A stretch of DNA of 64,000 bases from Paracidovorax sp031843945 (GTDB lineage: Bacteria > Pseudomonadota > Gammaproteobacteria > Burkholderiales > Burkholderiaceae_C). The DNA is taken from the NCBI RefSeq assembly GCF_031843945.1, contig NZ_JAVTJJ010000002.1:310001-374000 (forward strand). Reading direction: 5' to 3'. Of this stretch, positions 18,336 to 27,150 are shown piece by piece. Made by a program: the position numbers and the translations under genes. The notes under the pieces were generated by a model, which did not search any database, had not been told where the DNA came from, and worked only from the letters and a program-made list of their open reading frames with translations. Position 1 is the stretch's first letter. The number at the start of each line of letters is the position of its first letter.

Positions 18336-18986
18336 ATGACCGCAGACCTGTTCTCGGACGATACCGGCAGTCCCACTTCGCTACGGCTGGGCACGCAGGC
18401 CGTGCTGCTGCGCGGCTTTGCGTTGCCCTGGGTGCAGCAGTTGCTGCAAGGCGTGGAGCGGGCCGCCATTTCGGCACCGTGGCGGCACATGGAAACGCCA
18501 GGCGGCAGGCGCATGGGCGTCGCCACGACCAATGCCGGAGCGTTGGGCTGGGTGAGCGATCGCCGCGGCTACCGTTACGAGCCGCACGATCCGCTGAGCG
18601 GTCAGCCGTGGGTGCCGATGCCGCAAGCTTTCGGCGCATTGGCCGCAGCGGCGGCTGGCGAGGCGGGCTTTGCCCACTTCGTGGCCGACGCCTGCCTTAT
18701 CAATCGCTACGCACCCGGCACGCGCCTGTCGCTGCACCAAGATCGGGACGAACGGGACTTGCAGGCGCCGATCGTGTCGGTGTCACTGGGCCTGCCGGCC
18801 ACTTTTCTTTGGGGTGGACATCACCGCGCCGAGAAGGCAATGCACGTGCCGCTGGCGCATGGCGACGTCGTGGTGTGGGGCGGTGCCGACCGGCTGCGCC
18901 TGCACGGCGTAGCGCCGGTGGCTCAGGGTGTGCATCCGCTCACCGGGCCGTGGCGCATCAACCTTACCTTTCGCAAGGCAGACTGA
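18336..18986 (+). CDS. alkB: AlkB-type DNA repair dioxygenase
   Basis: A 216-residue Fe(II)/2-oxoglutarate dioxygenase that reverses alkylation such as 1-methyladenine and 3-methylcytosine by oxidative demethylation. The iron ligands are visible as H134-Q-D136 (RLSLHQDRDERD) and H190 (RLRLHGVAP), and the 2-oxoglutarate-binding arginines as R207 and R213 (WRINLTFRKAD). The nucleotide-recognition part GWVSDRRGYRYEP is present. Length and motif order match E. coli AlkB. It is a single gene, divergent from the FrnE-like gene and followed by a dispersed repeat. I do not see an Ada box or other SOS/adaptive-response operator. Confidence 0.95.
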   Translation: MTADLFSDDTGSPTSLRLGTQAVLLRGFALPWVQQLLQGVERAAISAPWRHMETPGGRRMGVATTNAGALGWVSDRRGYRYEPHDPLSGQPWVPMPQAFGALAAAAAGEAGFAHFVADACLINRYAPGTRLSLHQDRDERDLQAPIVSVSLGLPATFLWGGHHRAEKAMHVPLAHGDVVVWGGADRLRLHGVAPVAQGVHPLTGPWRINLTFRKAD

Positions 18987-18991
18987 CGAAC

Positions 18992-19050
18992 ACTATTATT
19001 TTTATAGCTACCAGCGCTTGATGGATAAGCGCTTGAGGCCCATTTGACCT
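18992..19050 (+). repeat. Dispersed repeat after alkB
   Basis: Forward copy beginning ACTATTATTTTTATAGCTAC and continuing with GCGCTTGATGGATAAGCGCT and GAGGCC. It is the best complete example in the window and lies between the convergent alkB and transglutaminase genes. Confidence 0.8.
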
Positions 19051-19056
19051 GAAACT

Positions 19057-19974
19057 TCAGTTGGCTTGCCGCAAGCCATGCTCTGGCGATGGCCCGTCGG
19101 TGGATAGGGCCAGCGACGAGTGGTGCGGCAACTCGAAGCCGCGCGACGGATCCTGCACGGCCCAGGCGCGGATCTTCGGCGCCTCGGTGCCCACACTGCC
19201 GAAGATGGTGGCGAAGGCCACATCGGCTGCATCGCGGCCGGTGGCCATGCGGATCATGCCCATCGGAATGGCAGTGCCCGACGGGTCGAACAGATACCAC
19301 CGGCCGCCCAGATACACCTCCACGTAGGCATGAAAGTCTGGAGGGCCGAGCGCCGGGTCGGCGCCGTAGTCGGTGCCCGTCACAAAGCGTGCCGGAATGT
19401 TCAGGGCGCGGCAGATGGCGATCATCAGGTGCGCAAAGTCGCGGCACACACCCACGCGCTGCACGAAGGTATCGAGGGCCGAGGTGGTCGAATTGGAGGT
19501 GTTGGAGCGAAACTCCACATGGCCGTGCACCCAATCGCGGATCGCTTGAACGCGGCTGTAGCCCTGCCACAGGTGGCCGAACTCCCGGAATGCCAGCGTC
19601 GATAGCTGGTCGGACTGGCAGTAACGGCTGGGGTACATGTACTGCAGCACGTCGTCGGGCAACTCACGCACCGGCACCTCAGCAATTCGCGCAGGGTCTG
19701 CCACATCGTGGTGCATGTCGATGGTAGCGGCATAAGCCAAATTCAACGGGCCCGGCTGTGCGGTCAAACGCAGGCAGCGTGTGCCGGTGACTGGATCGGT
19801 GGACAGGTTGGTCGCGACGATGGGCGCCCCGGCCCCGCGGCCCTGGGTGACGAGCAAGCTCTCGTCCTGCACTGTCTGGTGCCCCGTGTGGGCCGCATGA
19901 AAGTTGAAAATGAAATCGCCTCCGGGACCATTCACGGAGTAGGCGAGGTCCACCTGCAGTTTGATTCGGATCAT
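19057..19974 (-). CDS. Transglutaminase-like cysteine protease family protein
   Basis: A 305-residue protein with an N-terminal beta-rich bacterial transglutaminase-like region (~1-130) and a transglutaminase core. The catalytic triad is visible as C177 (RVGVCRDFAH), H215 (PPDFHAYVEVYL) and D230 (RWYLFDPSG). Such proteins usually act as peptidases or amidases in bacteria; they often sit beside circularly permuted ATP-grasp and alpha-E proteins, which are absent here. The start at 19974 is chosen because the fold begins there; an ATG seven codons upstream is possible, and further upstream the frame looks non-coding. Substrate unknown. Confidence 0.85.
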   Translation of the reverse strand: MIRIKLQVDLAYSVNGPGGDFIFNFHAAHTGHQTVQDESLLVTQGRGAGAPIVATNLSTDPVTGTRCLRLTAQPGPLNLAYAATIDMHHDVADPARIAEVPVRELPDDVLQYMYPSRYCQSDQLSTLAFREFGHLWQGYSRVQAIRDWVHGHVEFRSNTSNSTTSALDTFVQRVGVCRDFAHLMIAICRALNIPARFVTGTDYGADPALGPPDFHAYVEVYLGGRWYLFDPSGTAIPMGMIRMATGRDAADVAFATIFGSVGTEAPKIRAWAVQDPSRGFELPHHSSLALSTDGPSPEHGLRQAN

Positions 19975-20520
19975 AGGACGGAGCTTTTCGATCATTGCCA
20001 GGCCATGCAAGACGCACGCCACCACGGCTGACATGCAGTATCGAGGATCCGAGGAACCAGCGCTGTCGGCAAACGCCGCACCGAAGCGCAGGAGCGGGCA
20101 CACCTGACAACCGTACCATCGCACTTGTCCTACATGGCCGTCGGAAAAAGCCGAAGAAGATCGCGCCACTTTTCGCAAGGCTCCCGCATGTCCCATGGGT
20201 TGCCACGAAGATCCATTGTTCATGCGAAGGCTCAATCACCATGGCAGCACGTCACCTCGGCTCTTTGCGCAACCTCTGTGCCATGGCATGCGGTGATGCA
20301 GCCGCGGCAAGCCTGACCGCACGTTCTGCCCATCCCGCATATCCCTGCCATGCGCAGGCTTGCTGCCATGCCGCCCGATAATGGCTACTGGTGCACCCGC
20401 ATCCCAGGTGCCCCCAGCTTTCTTCCCCCGCAGCATCCTGCCCACAACCCGGCCCTGGCGTCGGGAAATCACAGCCTGACCTCTTTACATACCGACTCTG
20501 TCCAGCCCCCTCAGCCCTGC
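19975..20520. other. Divergent intergenic region without a convincing gene
   Basis: 546 bases between the divergent transglutaminase and receiver-protein genes. Frames are open here on both strands but have no ribosome-binding sites or protein-like composition. Only a perfect 10-bp palindrome TGCCATGGCA (20279-20288) stands out. It must contain both promoters. Confidence 0.5.
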
Positions 20521-20901
20521 ATGACATCCCTGCGCATTCTGTACGTCGAAGACAACTGCGAGCTGCGGGAGACCATGGGCCTGCTGCTGGAATGCGACGG
20601 CCGCAGCATCACCAGCTGCGCCACGGCCGAAGAAGCGCTGGAACACGACGCGGCCCAGCCCTACGACCTGGTGATCACCGATGTGAGCCTGCCCGGCATG
20701 TCGGGCACCGACCTGGCCCGCCGGCTGCTGGCCAAAGACCCGTCGCGCTGGATCGTGCTGTGCTCGGGCTATCAGTTGAGCCACGGCCTCGACACGCTCG
20801 GGCCTCACGTTCGCGCCTTGCTCAAGCCCTTTGAGGTGGAAGATCTGGAAGCGCTGCTGGACGACGTACAGACCAGGCTCCAAGGGTCCAGCCTGGCTTG
20901 A
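20521..20901 (+). CDS. Stand-alone response regulator receiver protein
   Basis: A 126-residue CheY-like receiver with no output domain. The phosphoacceptor is D54 (DLVITDVSLPGMSG), the acidic pair is E10-D11 (ILYVEDNCEL) and the conserved Lys is K102 (ALLKPFEVED). It is convergent with the four-gene kinase/CheR/CheB operon that ends at 20958, and may receive phosphate from one of those kinases. The frame is open upstream but the ATG at 20521 begins the domain. The T/S switch position appears occupied by Cys (IVLCSGYQ), which differs from the usual Thr/Ser. Confidence 0.88.
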   Translation: MTSLRILYVEDNCELRETMGLLLECDGRSITSCATAEEALEHDAAQPYDLVITDVSLPGMSGTDLARRLLAKDPSRWIVLCSGYQLSHGLDTLGPHVRALLKPFEVEDLEALLDDVQTRLQGSSLA

Positions 20902-20957
20902 ACCCGGCGCCTGGATGCTCAAATCCAGCTACCCCTCTCCCCGCTTAACTTCAAACG

Positions 20958-22136
20958 TCACACTCCAACAGGCGCCGCCTGGCTGCGCGGCAGCCGCACC
21001 TGGAACACGGTGCGCCCCGCGCTGGACGCGGCCTCGATGTGCCCGCCGTGCCCCAGCACAATCTGCTGCACGATGTAGAGCCCCAGGCCCAGGCCCTTGT
21101 GCTGCCCCGGCGCGGCGTTTGTGCTGCCGCGGAACGGATCGAACAGATGCGGCAGCAACGCCGGTGGAATGGTGCCGCCGTTGGACGTACTGAACACCAC
21201 TTCGCACGCCGCCGTGCCATCCAGACGCAATTGCACGGGCTGGTCGGACGCGCCATGGTGGATGGCGTTGCCCAGCAAGTTGCCGATGACCTGGCACAGC
21301 CGGTCGATGTCCCACCAGCCGCGCAGGTCGCCCTGCTGGCTCACCTCGATGATGCGACCAGGGTGGGCATCGCGCAGCTCCTGCACGGTGCGCTGGGCTG
21401 CCGCCGCCAGATCGACCTGCTCACCGGTCTGCATGACCAGCCCGCCTGCCTGGCGCGCGCGGGTCACGTCCAGCAGGTCTTCGATCATGCGGCTCATGCG
21501 GCGGCCACTTGCCTGGATCTTGCCGGCCAAAAGCGGCACCTTGTCCGCATCGTGCGGGCGCTGCAGCACCACGGCCGACGCCAGGATCGCGCTGAGCGGG
21601 CCGCGCAGGTCGTGGCTGAGCACGGCCATGAACATGTCGTTGATGCGCAGCGCCTCGGTGCGCTCCTGCAGTTCGAAGGCCAGCGCCTGCTTCTGGTGCT
21701 GCAGCTCGAAGAACACGTTGGCCTTGTTGATCAGCATGTGCGGATCGATGGGCTTGTAGAGAAAGTCCACCGCGCCCGATTCGTAGCCCTTGAACTGCCA
21801 GTTCTGGTCGCGCGAGCCGGCCGTCATGAAGATCAGCGGTACGTGGCGCGTGCGCTCGCTGCCGCGAATCAGCTCAGCCAGCTCGAAGCCGTTCATCTCG
21901 GGCATCTGCACGTCCAGCAGCGCCAGCGCCACGTCGTTGTGCCGCAGCAGCAGCTCCAGCGCCTCGGGGCCTGATGCGGCCTTAAGGATCTCCACGTCAT
22001 CTCGGCGCAGCAACGCCTCCAGCGCGATCAGGTTCTGCTCGACGTCATCGACGACCAGGCATTTCACGCGATCGGGCCGTGCGGCCGCGCGCGCCACGGA
22101 GGGGGCAAGAATCACAGGTGTCTCCCTGAATGCCAT
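20958..22136 (-). CDS. Response regulator-histidine kinase hybrid (REC-HisKA-HATPase)
   Basis: A 392-residue cytoplasmic protein. Receiver domain residues ~25-140 with phosphoacceptor D75 (LALLDVQMPEMNGFE) and K128 (DFLYKPIDP), a short coiled linker, HisKA with H175 (AVLSHDLRGPLSAI), and an ATPase domain with the N-box NLLGNAIHHG and the G-boxes GLGLGLYIVQQI. It is the last gene of the operon and its start overlaps the end of cheB by 25 bases. This arrangement suggests it accepts a signal from the upstream hybrid kinase and relays it further. No membrane segment is present. Confidence 0.92.
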   Translation of the reverse strand: MAFRETPVILAPSVARAAARPDRVKCLVVDDVEQNLIALEALLRRDDVEILKAASGPEALELLLRHNDVALALLDVQMPEMNGFELAELIRGSERTRHVPLIFMTAGSRDQNWQFKGYESGAVDFLYKPIDPHMLINKANVFFELQHQKQALAFELQERTEALRINDMFMAVLSHDLRGPLSAILASAVVLQRPHDADKVPLLAGKIQASGRRMSRMIEDLLDVTRARQAGGLVMQTGEQVDLAAAAQRTVQELRDAHPGRIIEVSQQGDLRGWWDIDRLCQVIGNLLGNAIHHGASDQPVQLRLDGTAACEVVFSTSNGGTIPPALLPHLFDPFRGSTNAAPGQHKGLGLGLYIVQQIVLGHGGHIEAASSAGRTVFQVRLPRSQAAPVGV

Positions 22137-22732
22137 TGCAAGAGCAAGGCCGCCATCCCATCGGGCGGCAAGATGTGGCCCGGCTGCATCAGCGCCAATG
22201 CAGCCTCGGGCATGAACGGCATGGTGCAGCTGGCGGGCGACTGCACCAGCGTGGCGCCGCCTGCCGCCTGCACCGCGGCCAACCCTTGTGCGCCGTCTGA
22301 ATTGGCACCCGACAACAAGATGGCCACCAGCTTGTCGCCGCACGCGTCGGCCGCCGACTCGAACAGCACGTCGATCGAAGGGCGCGAAAAGTGCACCGGG
22401 TCGTCGACCGACAAGGCCAGCGTGGGTCCGGCATCCAGCAGCAAGTGGTAGTCAGGCGGCGCGAAGTAGATGACACCGGGCTCGAGCGGCTCCTTGTCCT
22501 GCGCCTCACGCATCGGCAACGCGCAGCGCGGCCCGAAGATCTTGCACAGCAGACTGGGCCGCTCGCGCGGCAAATGCACCACCACCACCACGGCAGCGCG
22601 CAGCGTGGCCGGCAGCGCGGGCAGCAGCACGGCCAATGCATCGATGCTGCCGGCCGACCCACCGATCACCACCACCTCGAAACGCTGGCCCGTACGCACA
22701 TCTGCTTGTGCTTGTGCCTGCGGATACGCCAT
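22112..22732 (-). CDS. cheB: CheB-type protein-glutamate methylesterase, catalytic domain only
   Basis: A 206-residue CheB catalytic domain lacking the N-terminal receiver of chemotaxis CheB. The triad is readable: Ser in VIGGSAGSIDAL, His in VVVVHLPRERPS, and Asp in ILLSGANSDGAQGL. The enzyme demethylates or deamidates glutamyl residues of receptors. With no receptor gene nearby and a partner CheR next door, the targets may be the associated kinases or a distant receptor. The ATG at 22732 overlaps the cheR stop as TGATG; a GTG one codon earlier is an alternative. Confidence 0.92.
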   Translation of the reverse strand: MAYPQAQAQADVRTGQRFEVVVIGGSAGSIDALAVLLPALPATLRAAVVVVVHLPRERPSLLCKIFGPRCALPMREAQDKEPLEPGVIYFAPPDYHLLLDAGPTLALSVDDPVHFSRPSIDVLFESAADACGDKLVAILLSGANSDGAQGLAAVQAAGGATLVQSPASCTMPFMPEAALALMQPGHILPPDGMAALLLQWHSGRHL

Positions 22733-23586
22733 CACAGCCCCGCCTTCTTGCGGTAGATACGCTCATCGGGCACGAATTCGTCGAAGGCCGGCGCCTGCGT
22801 GGAAAAGCGCAGCGATTCCTTCGAACCCAGCCCCAGGAAGCCCTTGTGGCACAGCGCCTCGCGAAACAGCGACAGCGCGCGGTTCTGCAGGTCGCGGTCG
22901 AAATAAATCAGCACGTTGCGGCAGGACACCAGGTGCACTTCGGCGAACACGCTGTCGGTAGCCAGGCTGTGGTCGGAAAATACGATATGCCGGCGCAAGC
23001 TCTTGTCAATCATCATGCGGCCGTAGGCGGCGCTGTAATGCTCCGACAGCGAACCCCGGCCACCCGCATTGGCGTGGTTTTCCGTGAAACCTCGGGCGCG
23101 GTCGATGTCGTACACGCCCGCTTCGGCCTTCTGCAGGGCCGTGGCGTTGATGTCGGTCGCATAGATCAAAGTGCGCTCCAGCAGCCCTTCTTCGCGCAGT
23201 AGGATGGCCAGCGAATACACCTCTTCGCCCGTGCTGCAGCCCGCCACCCAGATCTTGAGCGACGGGTAGGTACGCAAGAGCGGGACCACCTTCTCGCGCA
23301 GCGCCAGAAAGTAAGGCGGATCGCGGAACATCTCGCTGACCTGCACGGTGAGGTATTCCAGCATGGCCGGAAAGACTTCGGGCTCGTGCAGCACCAGGTG
23401 CTGCAGCTGCGACAGCGTGCGGCAGTTGAACCGGGTCAGCGCAGTCTGCAGCCGGCGCTTGAGCGACGCCTGCGCGTAGCCACGGAAGTCGTAGTGGTAG
23501 CGGTGGTAGATGGCCTCGATCAGCAGCTGCTGCTCGATGTCGAAGGTCTTCTTGCGCTGCCGCAGGCCGGCGGCTGTGTCCGTCAC
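22732..23586 (-). CDS. cheR: CheR-type protein-glutamate O-methyltransferase
   Basis: A 284-residue SAM-dependent methyltransferase of the CheR family. It has an all-helical N-terminal domain (FDIEQQLLIEAIYHRYHYDF, SLKRRLQTAL) and a SAM-binding domain with WVAGCSTGEEVYSLAILL, YATDINATAL and VSCRNVLIYFD. No TPR extension is present. Translation most likely begins at GTG 23586, which overlaps the stop of the upstream kinase (GTGA); the open frame further upstream runs inside the kinase gene and is not protein-like. Coupled to cheB downstream. Confidence 0.9.
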   Translation of the reverse strand: MTDTAAGLRQRKKTFDIEQQLLIEAIYHRYHYDFRGYAQASLKRRLQTALTRFNCRTLSQLQHLVLHEPEVFPAMLEYLTVQVSEMFRDPPYFLALREKVVPLLRTYPSLKIWVAGCSTGEEVYSLAILLREEGLLERTLIYATDINATALQKAEAGVYDIDRARGFTENHANAGGRGSLSEHYSAAYGRMMIDKSLRRHIVFSDHSLATDSVFAEVHLVSCRNVLIYFDRDLQNRALSLFREALCHKGFLGLGSKESLRFSTQAPAFDEFVPDERIYRKKAGL

Positions 23587-26500
23587 TTGGGCATCCAAAC
23601 GCGCACGAGCGACAGCAGCTTCTCGACGTCGAGCGGCTTGGCGATGTAGTCGTTGGCACCGGCGGCCAGGCACTTTTCCTGGTCGTCCTTCATGGCCTTG
23701 GCCGTCAGCGCGATGATGGGCAGGCGGCGCCATTCGGCGCGCTTGCGGATCTCCACCATGGCCGTGAAACCGTCCATCTCCGGCATCATGATGTCCATCA
23801 GCACCATGTCCACAGCAGTGCCTCCCGCAGCCTGGGCGCGCTCCAGCGCCTGCAGGGCTTCGCGGCCATTGCGCGCGATTTCCACTCGGGCGCCGGTGGG
23901 CTCCAGCACACTGGAGAGCGCGAACACGTTGCGCACGTCGTCTTCCACGATCAGGATGGTGCGTCCCTCGAAGCTCGCATCGCGGTCGCGCGCCACCTGC
24001 AACATCTTGCGCCGCTCCACCGGCAGGGCCGATTCGACCTGGTGCAGGAACAGCGTCACTTCGTCGAGCAGCCGCTCGGGCGAGCGGGCGTCCTTGATGA
24101 TGATGGATTTGGAGAAGCGTCGCAGCTGCTGCTCTTCATCGCGCGTGAGTGAGCGGCCGGTGTAGACGATGACTGGCGGGAAGGCCACGTCTTCCTGGTC
24201 CGCCATCTGTTCCAGCAGCTCGTAGCCACTCAGATCAGGCAGGTTCAGATCCATCACCATGCAGTCGAAGGTGGTGGTGCGCAGCAGGTCCAGCGCCTGC
24301 CGCGCCGTTTCAGCACCAACGATCTCCACATCGCCATTGGCCAGCAGATGGCCCACGCTTTCGCGCTGGCGCTCGTCGTCCTCCACCACCAGCACACGGC
24401 GCAGGTTCTGCGTGAACTTTTCTTCCATGCGCTGCAGCGCCTGCTTGAGTTCGTCGCGCTTGACGGGCTTGAGCGCGTAGCCGACTGCGCCGCGCTCCAG
24501 CGCTTCCTGCGAATAGTCGGCCACCGACACCACATGCACCGGAATATGCCGGGTGGCCGGGTTGCGCTTGAGCTGGTCCAGCACGCCCAGGCCGGAGAAA
24601 TCGGGCAGATTCATGTCGAGCACCACCGCGCTGGGCTGGTGCTCCAGCGCGGCTGCGAGGCCCTCGCCCCCGGTGGCGGCGAGCACGCACTGGAACCCCA
24701 TCTCATGCGCCAGGTCGTAGAGGATGCGGGCAAAGCGCGGGTCGTCTTCCACCACCAGCATGGTGCGCTGACCTGGCCGCATGTGATCCCGGTCGTCTTG
24801 CAGACCGCCCGCGCGGCGAGGTGCTGGCGGCTCTTGCGGCGGACGCGCCGGGCTGGAAGCCACCGGCATCGCCGCCGGGGCAGCGGCAGGCACGGCGGCT
24901 GCGGTGGCTTGGGCGGGCGCACCGGGCTCGGGCTGCGCAGGCGCCACCGCAGGCAGCGTCAGTGTGAAAGTGCTGCCCTTGCCCGGCTCGCTCTGCACGC
25001 TGATGCTGCCGCCCAGCAGTTGCGCCAGGTCGCGCGAGATGGACAGCCCCAGGCCCGTGCCGCCATATTTGCGGTGCGTGCTGCCGTCAGCCTGACGGAA
25101 GGCCTCGAAGATCAGTTGCTGCTGGTGCTCCGGAATGCCGATACCCGTGTCGCGCACTTCGAAAGCCACTCCGCCGCGCTCGCGCGGCAGCACATGCAGC
25201 GTGACCTGCCCGCTTTCAGTGAACTTGAGCGCGTTCGACAACAGGTTCTTGATCACCTGGCCCAGACGCTGCCCATCCGATTCAATGGTACCCGGCGCAT
25301 CCGGATCGACCACGGTCGTCAGCTGCAGCCCCTTGTCCTGCGCCAGCGCCCGCAGCGGCTCGATCCAGCCCTGCACCGACCTTGCGACGGGCACTGTCTC
25401 CACCGTGATCGAAGCCTGGCCGGCCTCAATCTTGGCGAGGTCGAGGATGTCGTTGATGAGTGCCAGCAGATCGTTGCCCGCGCCGTGAATGGTCTGGGCA
25501 TAGCGCACCTGTTCATCGGTGAGGTTGCCATGCTTGTTGTCAGCCAGCAGCTTGGCCAGGATGAGGCTGGAATTGAGCGGCGTGCGCAATTCATGGCTCA
25601 TGTTGGCCAGGAACTCGCTCTTGTACTGGCTGGCCAGTTCCAGGTCGTTCGCCTTGGCGCTCAGCGCATCCTGCGCGCGCAGCAACTGCTGCTTCTGATA
25701 TTCAAGCTGCTGGGTCTGCTCTTCCAGCTGGGCATTGGTTTCCTCCAGCTCGGATTGCTGCGCTTCCATCTGCGCCTGCGATTCTTGCAACACACGGCTT
25801 TGCTGTTCCAGCTCTTCGTTGCTCACGCGCAGCTCTTCCTGCTGCGCCTGCAACTCTTCGGCCTGCCTCTGCGTTTCTTCCAGCAGCGATTCCAGCTGCG
25901 TGCGGTCGATGGCCGAGCGCACCGACAGGGCCACCTGCTCGGCAGCGCGCTGCAGGAAGTCGATGTCGGTCGCTGTCAGCTTGCGCAAAAACCCCAGCTC
26001 GATCACCCCATGCACGGCGCCATGCAGCAGCGCCGGCACGATGGCGATTTCCGTCGGCGTGCCCTGCCCCAGCCCTGACGTGATCGGCATGTAGCCCGCC
26101 GGCACATCGCGCACATGCAGCAATTCGCGCGACTGCACCGCCTGGCCCAGCAGGCCTTCGCCCCTCACGATCTTGGTCTTCTCCTGCCCGTCCTGCAGCG
26201 CATAACCGCCCATGCGCTGGAACATGCCATGACCTTCGGTTACATAAGCGGCGCCCACCTTGGCATCCAGCCACTGCGCCAGAAACTCCACCACCCGCTG
26301 GCCCAGTTCATCGAGCCGGTGGTCGCCCTGCAGCCGCGAACTCAACGCCACCAGGCCGGACTTGATCCAATTCTCCCGCGCCTTGGTACGGTGGTCGGCG
26401 GCCGTCATGGCGGCCGAGGCGCAGATCAGCACAAGCAGCAGCAGCGAGCTGCCCCAAGTGAAATAAGCGCCGAAGGTGGCCGCTTCTTCCCAGGTGCGCC

Positions 26501-27050
26501 GGCGGGTCTCCAGCGCCTGCCGCTCCGCCTCCAGCATGTCGCGCAGCGTGATGCGGATGTTGTTCATCAGCACCAGGCCCACGTCGCTTTGCACCAGCGC
26601 CAGCGCTTCTTCGTGCCGGTTCGATCGATGCAGCGCGATGGTGCGGCGCAGCTCGTCCATCTTCTGCGACGACTGCCGCTGCACGGAGTCCAGCCGAGCC
26701 AATTGCTCAGGACTTTCTTGGAGCAACTGGCGCAGCATCTGGAATTCCTGACCCAGTGCAGCTTCGGACGCACTGAACGGCTCCAGGTAGTTTTCCTTGC
26801 CCGTGAGCAGATAGCCCCGCTGGCCGGTTTCGGCGTTCTTCAGTGTCGAAAGCACCGCCTGCACCTGCGATATCACCTCCACCGCCGCGTTGATGCGGGC
26901 CACCGCCGCAGCGCGATTCTGGTTGGTCTGGTAGGTGAACAGCGCGATCACCACCGTGGCCAGACCGGCCAGCATGAAACCCACGAACAGGCGCAGGGGC
27001 ATGGCGGGGCGCTCAAGGCGTCGCTTTTCATCGTCCACGGAAGAGGTCAC
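23583..27050 (-). CDS. Hybrid sensor histidine kinase with CHASE3, GAF and three receiver domains
   Basis: A 1155-residue membrane-bound hybrid kinase. Membrane helices at ~20-40 and ~195-215 flank a periplasmic CHASE3 domain (with LSTLKNAETGQRGYLLTGKE). A GAF domain (~240-385), a long Glu/Gln-rich coiled coil (~385-475), HisKA with H486 (NMSHELRTPLN), and a HATPase domain follow (~600-715; GGTGLGLSISR). After a Pro/Ala linker come three receivers (~775-890, ~905-1015, ~1035-1150) with aspartates in VVLDMNLPD, VMDLNLPD and VLMDIMMPEMDG. It heads an operon with cheR, cheB and a second kinase. The start is probably GTG at 27050; ATG 27002 would lose 16 residues. The signal is unknown. Confidence 0.93.
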   Translation of the reverse strand: MTSSVDDEKRRLERPAMPLRLFVGFMLAGLATVVIALFTYQTNQNRAAAVARINAAVEVISQVQAVLSTLKNAETGQRGYLLTGKENYLEPFSASEAALGQEFQMLRQLLQESPEQLARLDSVQRQSSQKMDELRRTIALHRSNRHEEALALVQSDVGLVLMNNIRITLRDMLEAERQALETRRRTWEEAATFGAYFTWGSSLLLLVLICASAAMTAADHRTKARENWIKSGLVALSSRLQGDHRLDELGQRVVEFLAQWLDAKVGAAYVTEGHGMFQRMGGYALQDGQEKTKIVRGEGLLGQAVQSRELLHVRDVPAGYMPITSGLGQGTPTEIAIVPALLHGAVHGVIELGFLRKLTATDIDFLQRAAEQVALSVRSAIDRTQLESLLEETQRQAEELQAQQEELRVSNEELEQQSRVLQESQAQMEAQQSELEETNAQLEEQTQQLEYQKQQLLRAQDALSAKANDLELASQYKSEFLANMSHELRTPLNSSLILAKLLADNKHGNLTDEQVRYAQTIHGAGNDLLALINDILDLAKIEAGQASITVETVPVARSVQGWIEPLRALAQDKGLQLTTVVDPDAPGTIESDGQRLGQVIKNLLSNALKFTESGQVTLHVLPRERGGVAFEVRDTGIGIPEHQQQLIFEAFRQADGSTHRKYGGTGLGLSISRDLAQLLGGSISVQSEPGKGSTFTLTLPAVAPAQPEPGAPAQATAAAVPAAAPAAMPVASSPARPPQEPPAPRRAGGLQDDRDHMRPGQRTMLVVEDDPRFARILYDLAHEMGFQCVLAATGGEGLAAALEHQPSAVVLDMNLPDFSGLGVLDQLKRNPATRHIPVHVVSVADYSQEALERGAVGYALKPVKRDELKQALQRMEEKFTQNLRRVLVVEDDERQRESVGHLLANGDVEIVGAETARQALDLLRTTTFDCMVMDLNLPDLSGYELLEQMADQEDVAFPPVIVYTGRSLTRDEEQQLRRFSKSIIIKDARSPERLLDEVTLFLHQVESALPVERRKMLQVARDRDASFEGRTILIVEDDVRNVFALSSVLEPTGARVEIARNGREALQALERAQAAGGTAVDMVLMDIMMPEMDGFTAMVEIRKRAEWRRLPIIALTAKAMKDDQEKCLAAGANDYIAKPLDVEKLLSLVRVWMPK

Positions 27051-27150
27051 AGGCTGGGATGGCTAAAGGAATGGTGGCGGATGATAGGGGTGCCAAGCCC
27101 GTGCGCTTGTAGGCAAAAGCCTGCAACGGCGCCGTTGCAGATGGCCTGCG

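Noticed and set aside
20279..20288. TGCCATGGCA palindrome as a regulator operator
   Set aside because: A single 10-bp palindrome in a 546-base spacer is expected by chance and has no second site or linked regulator.
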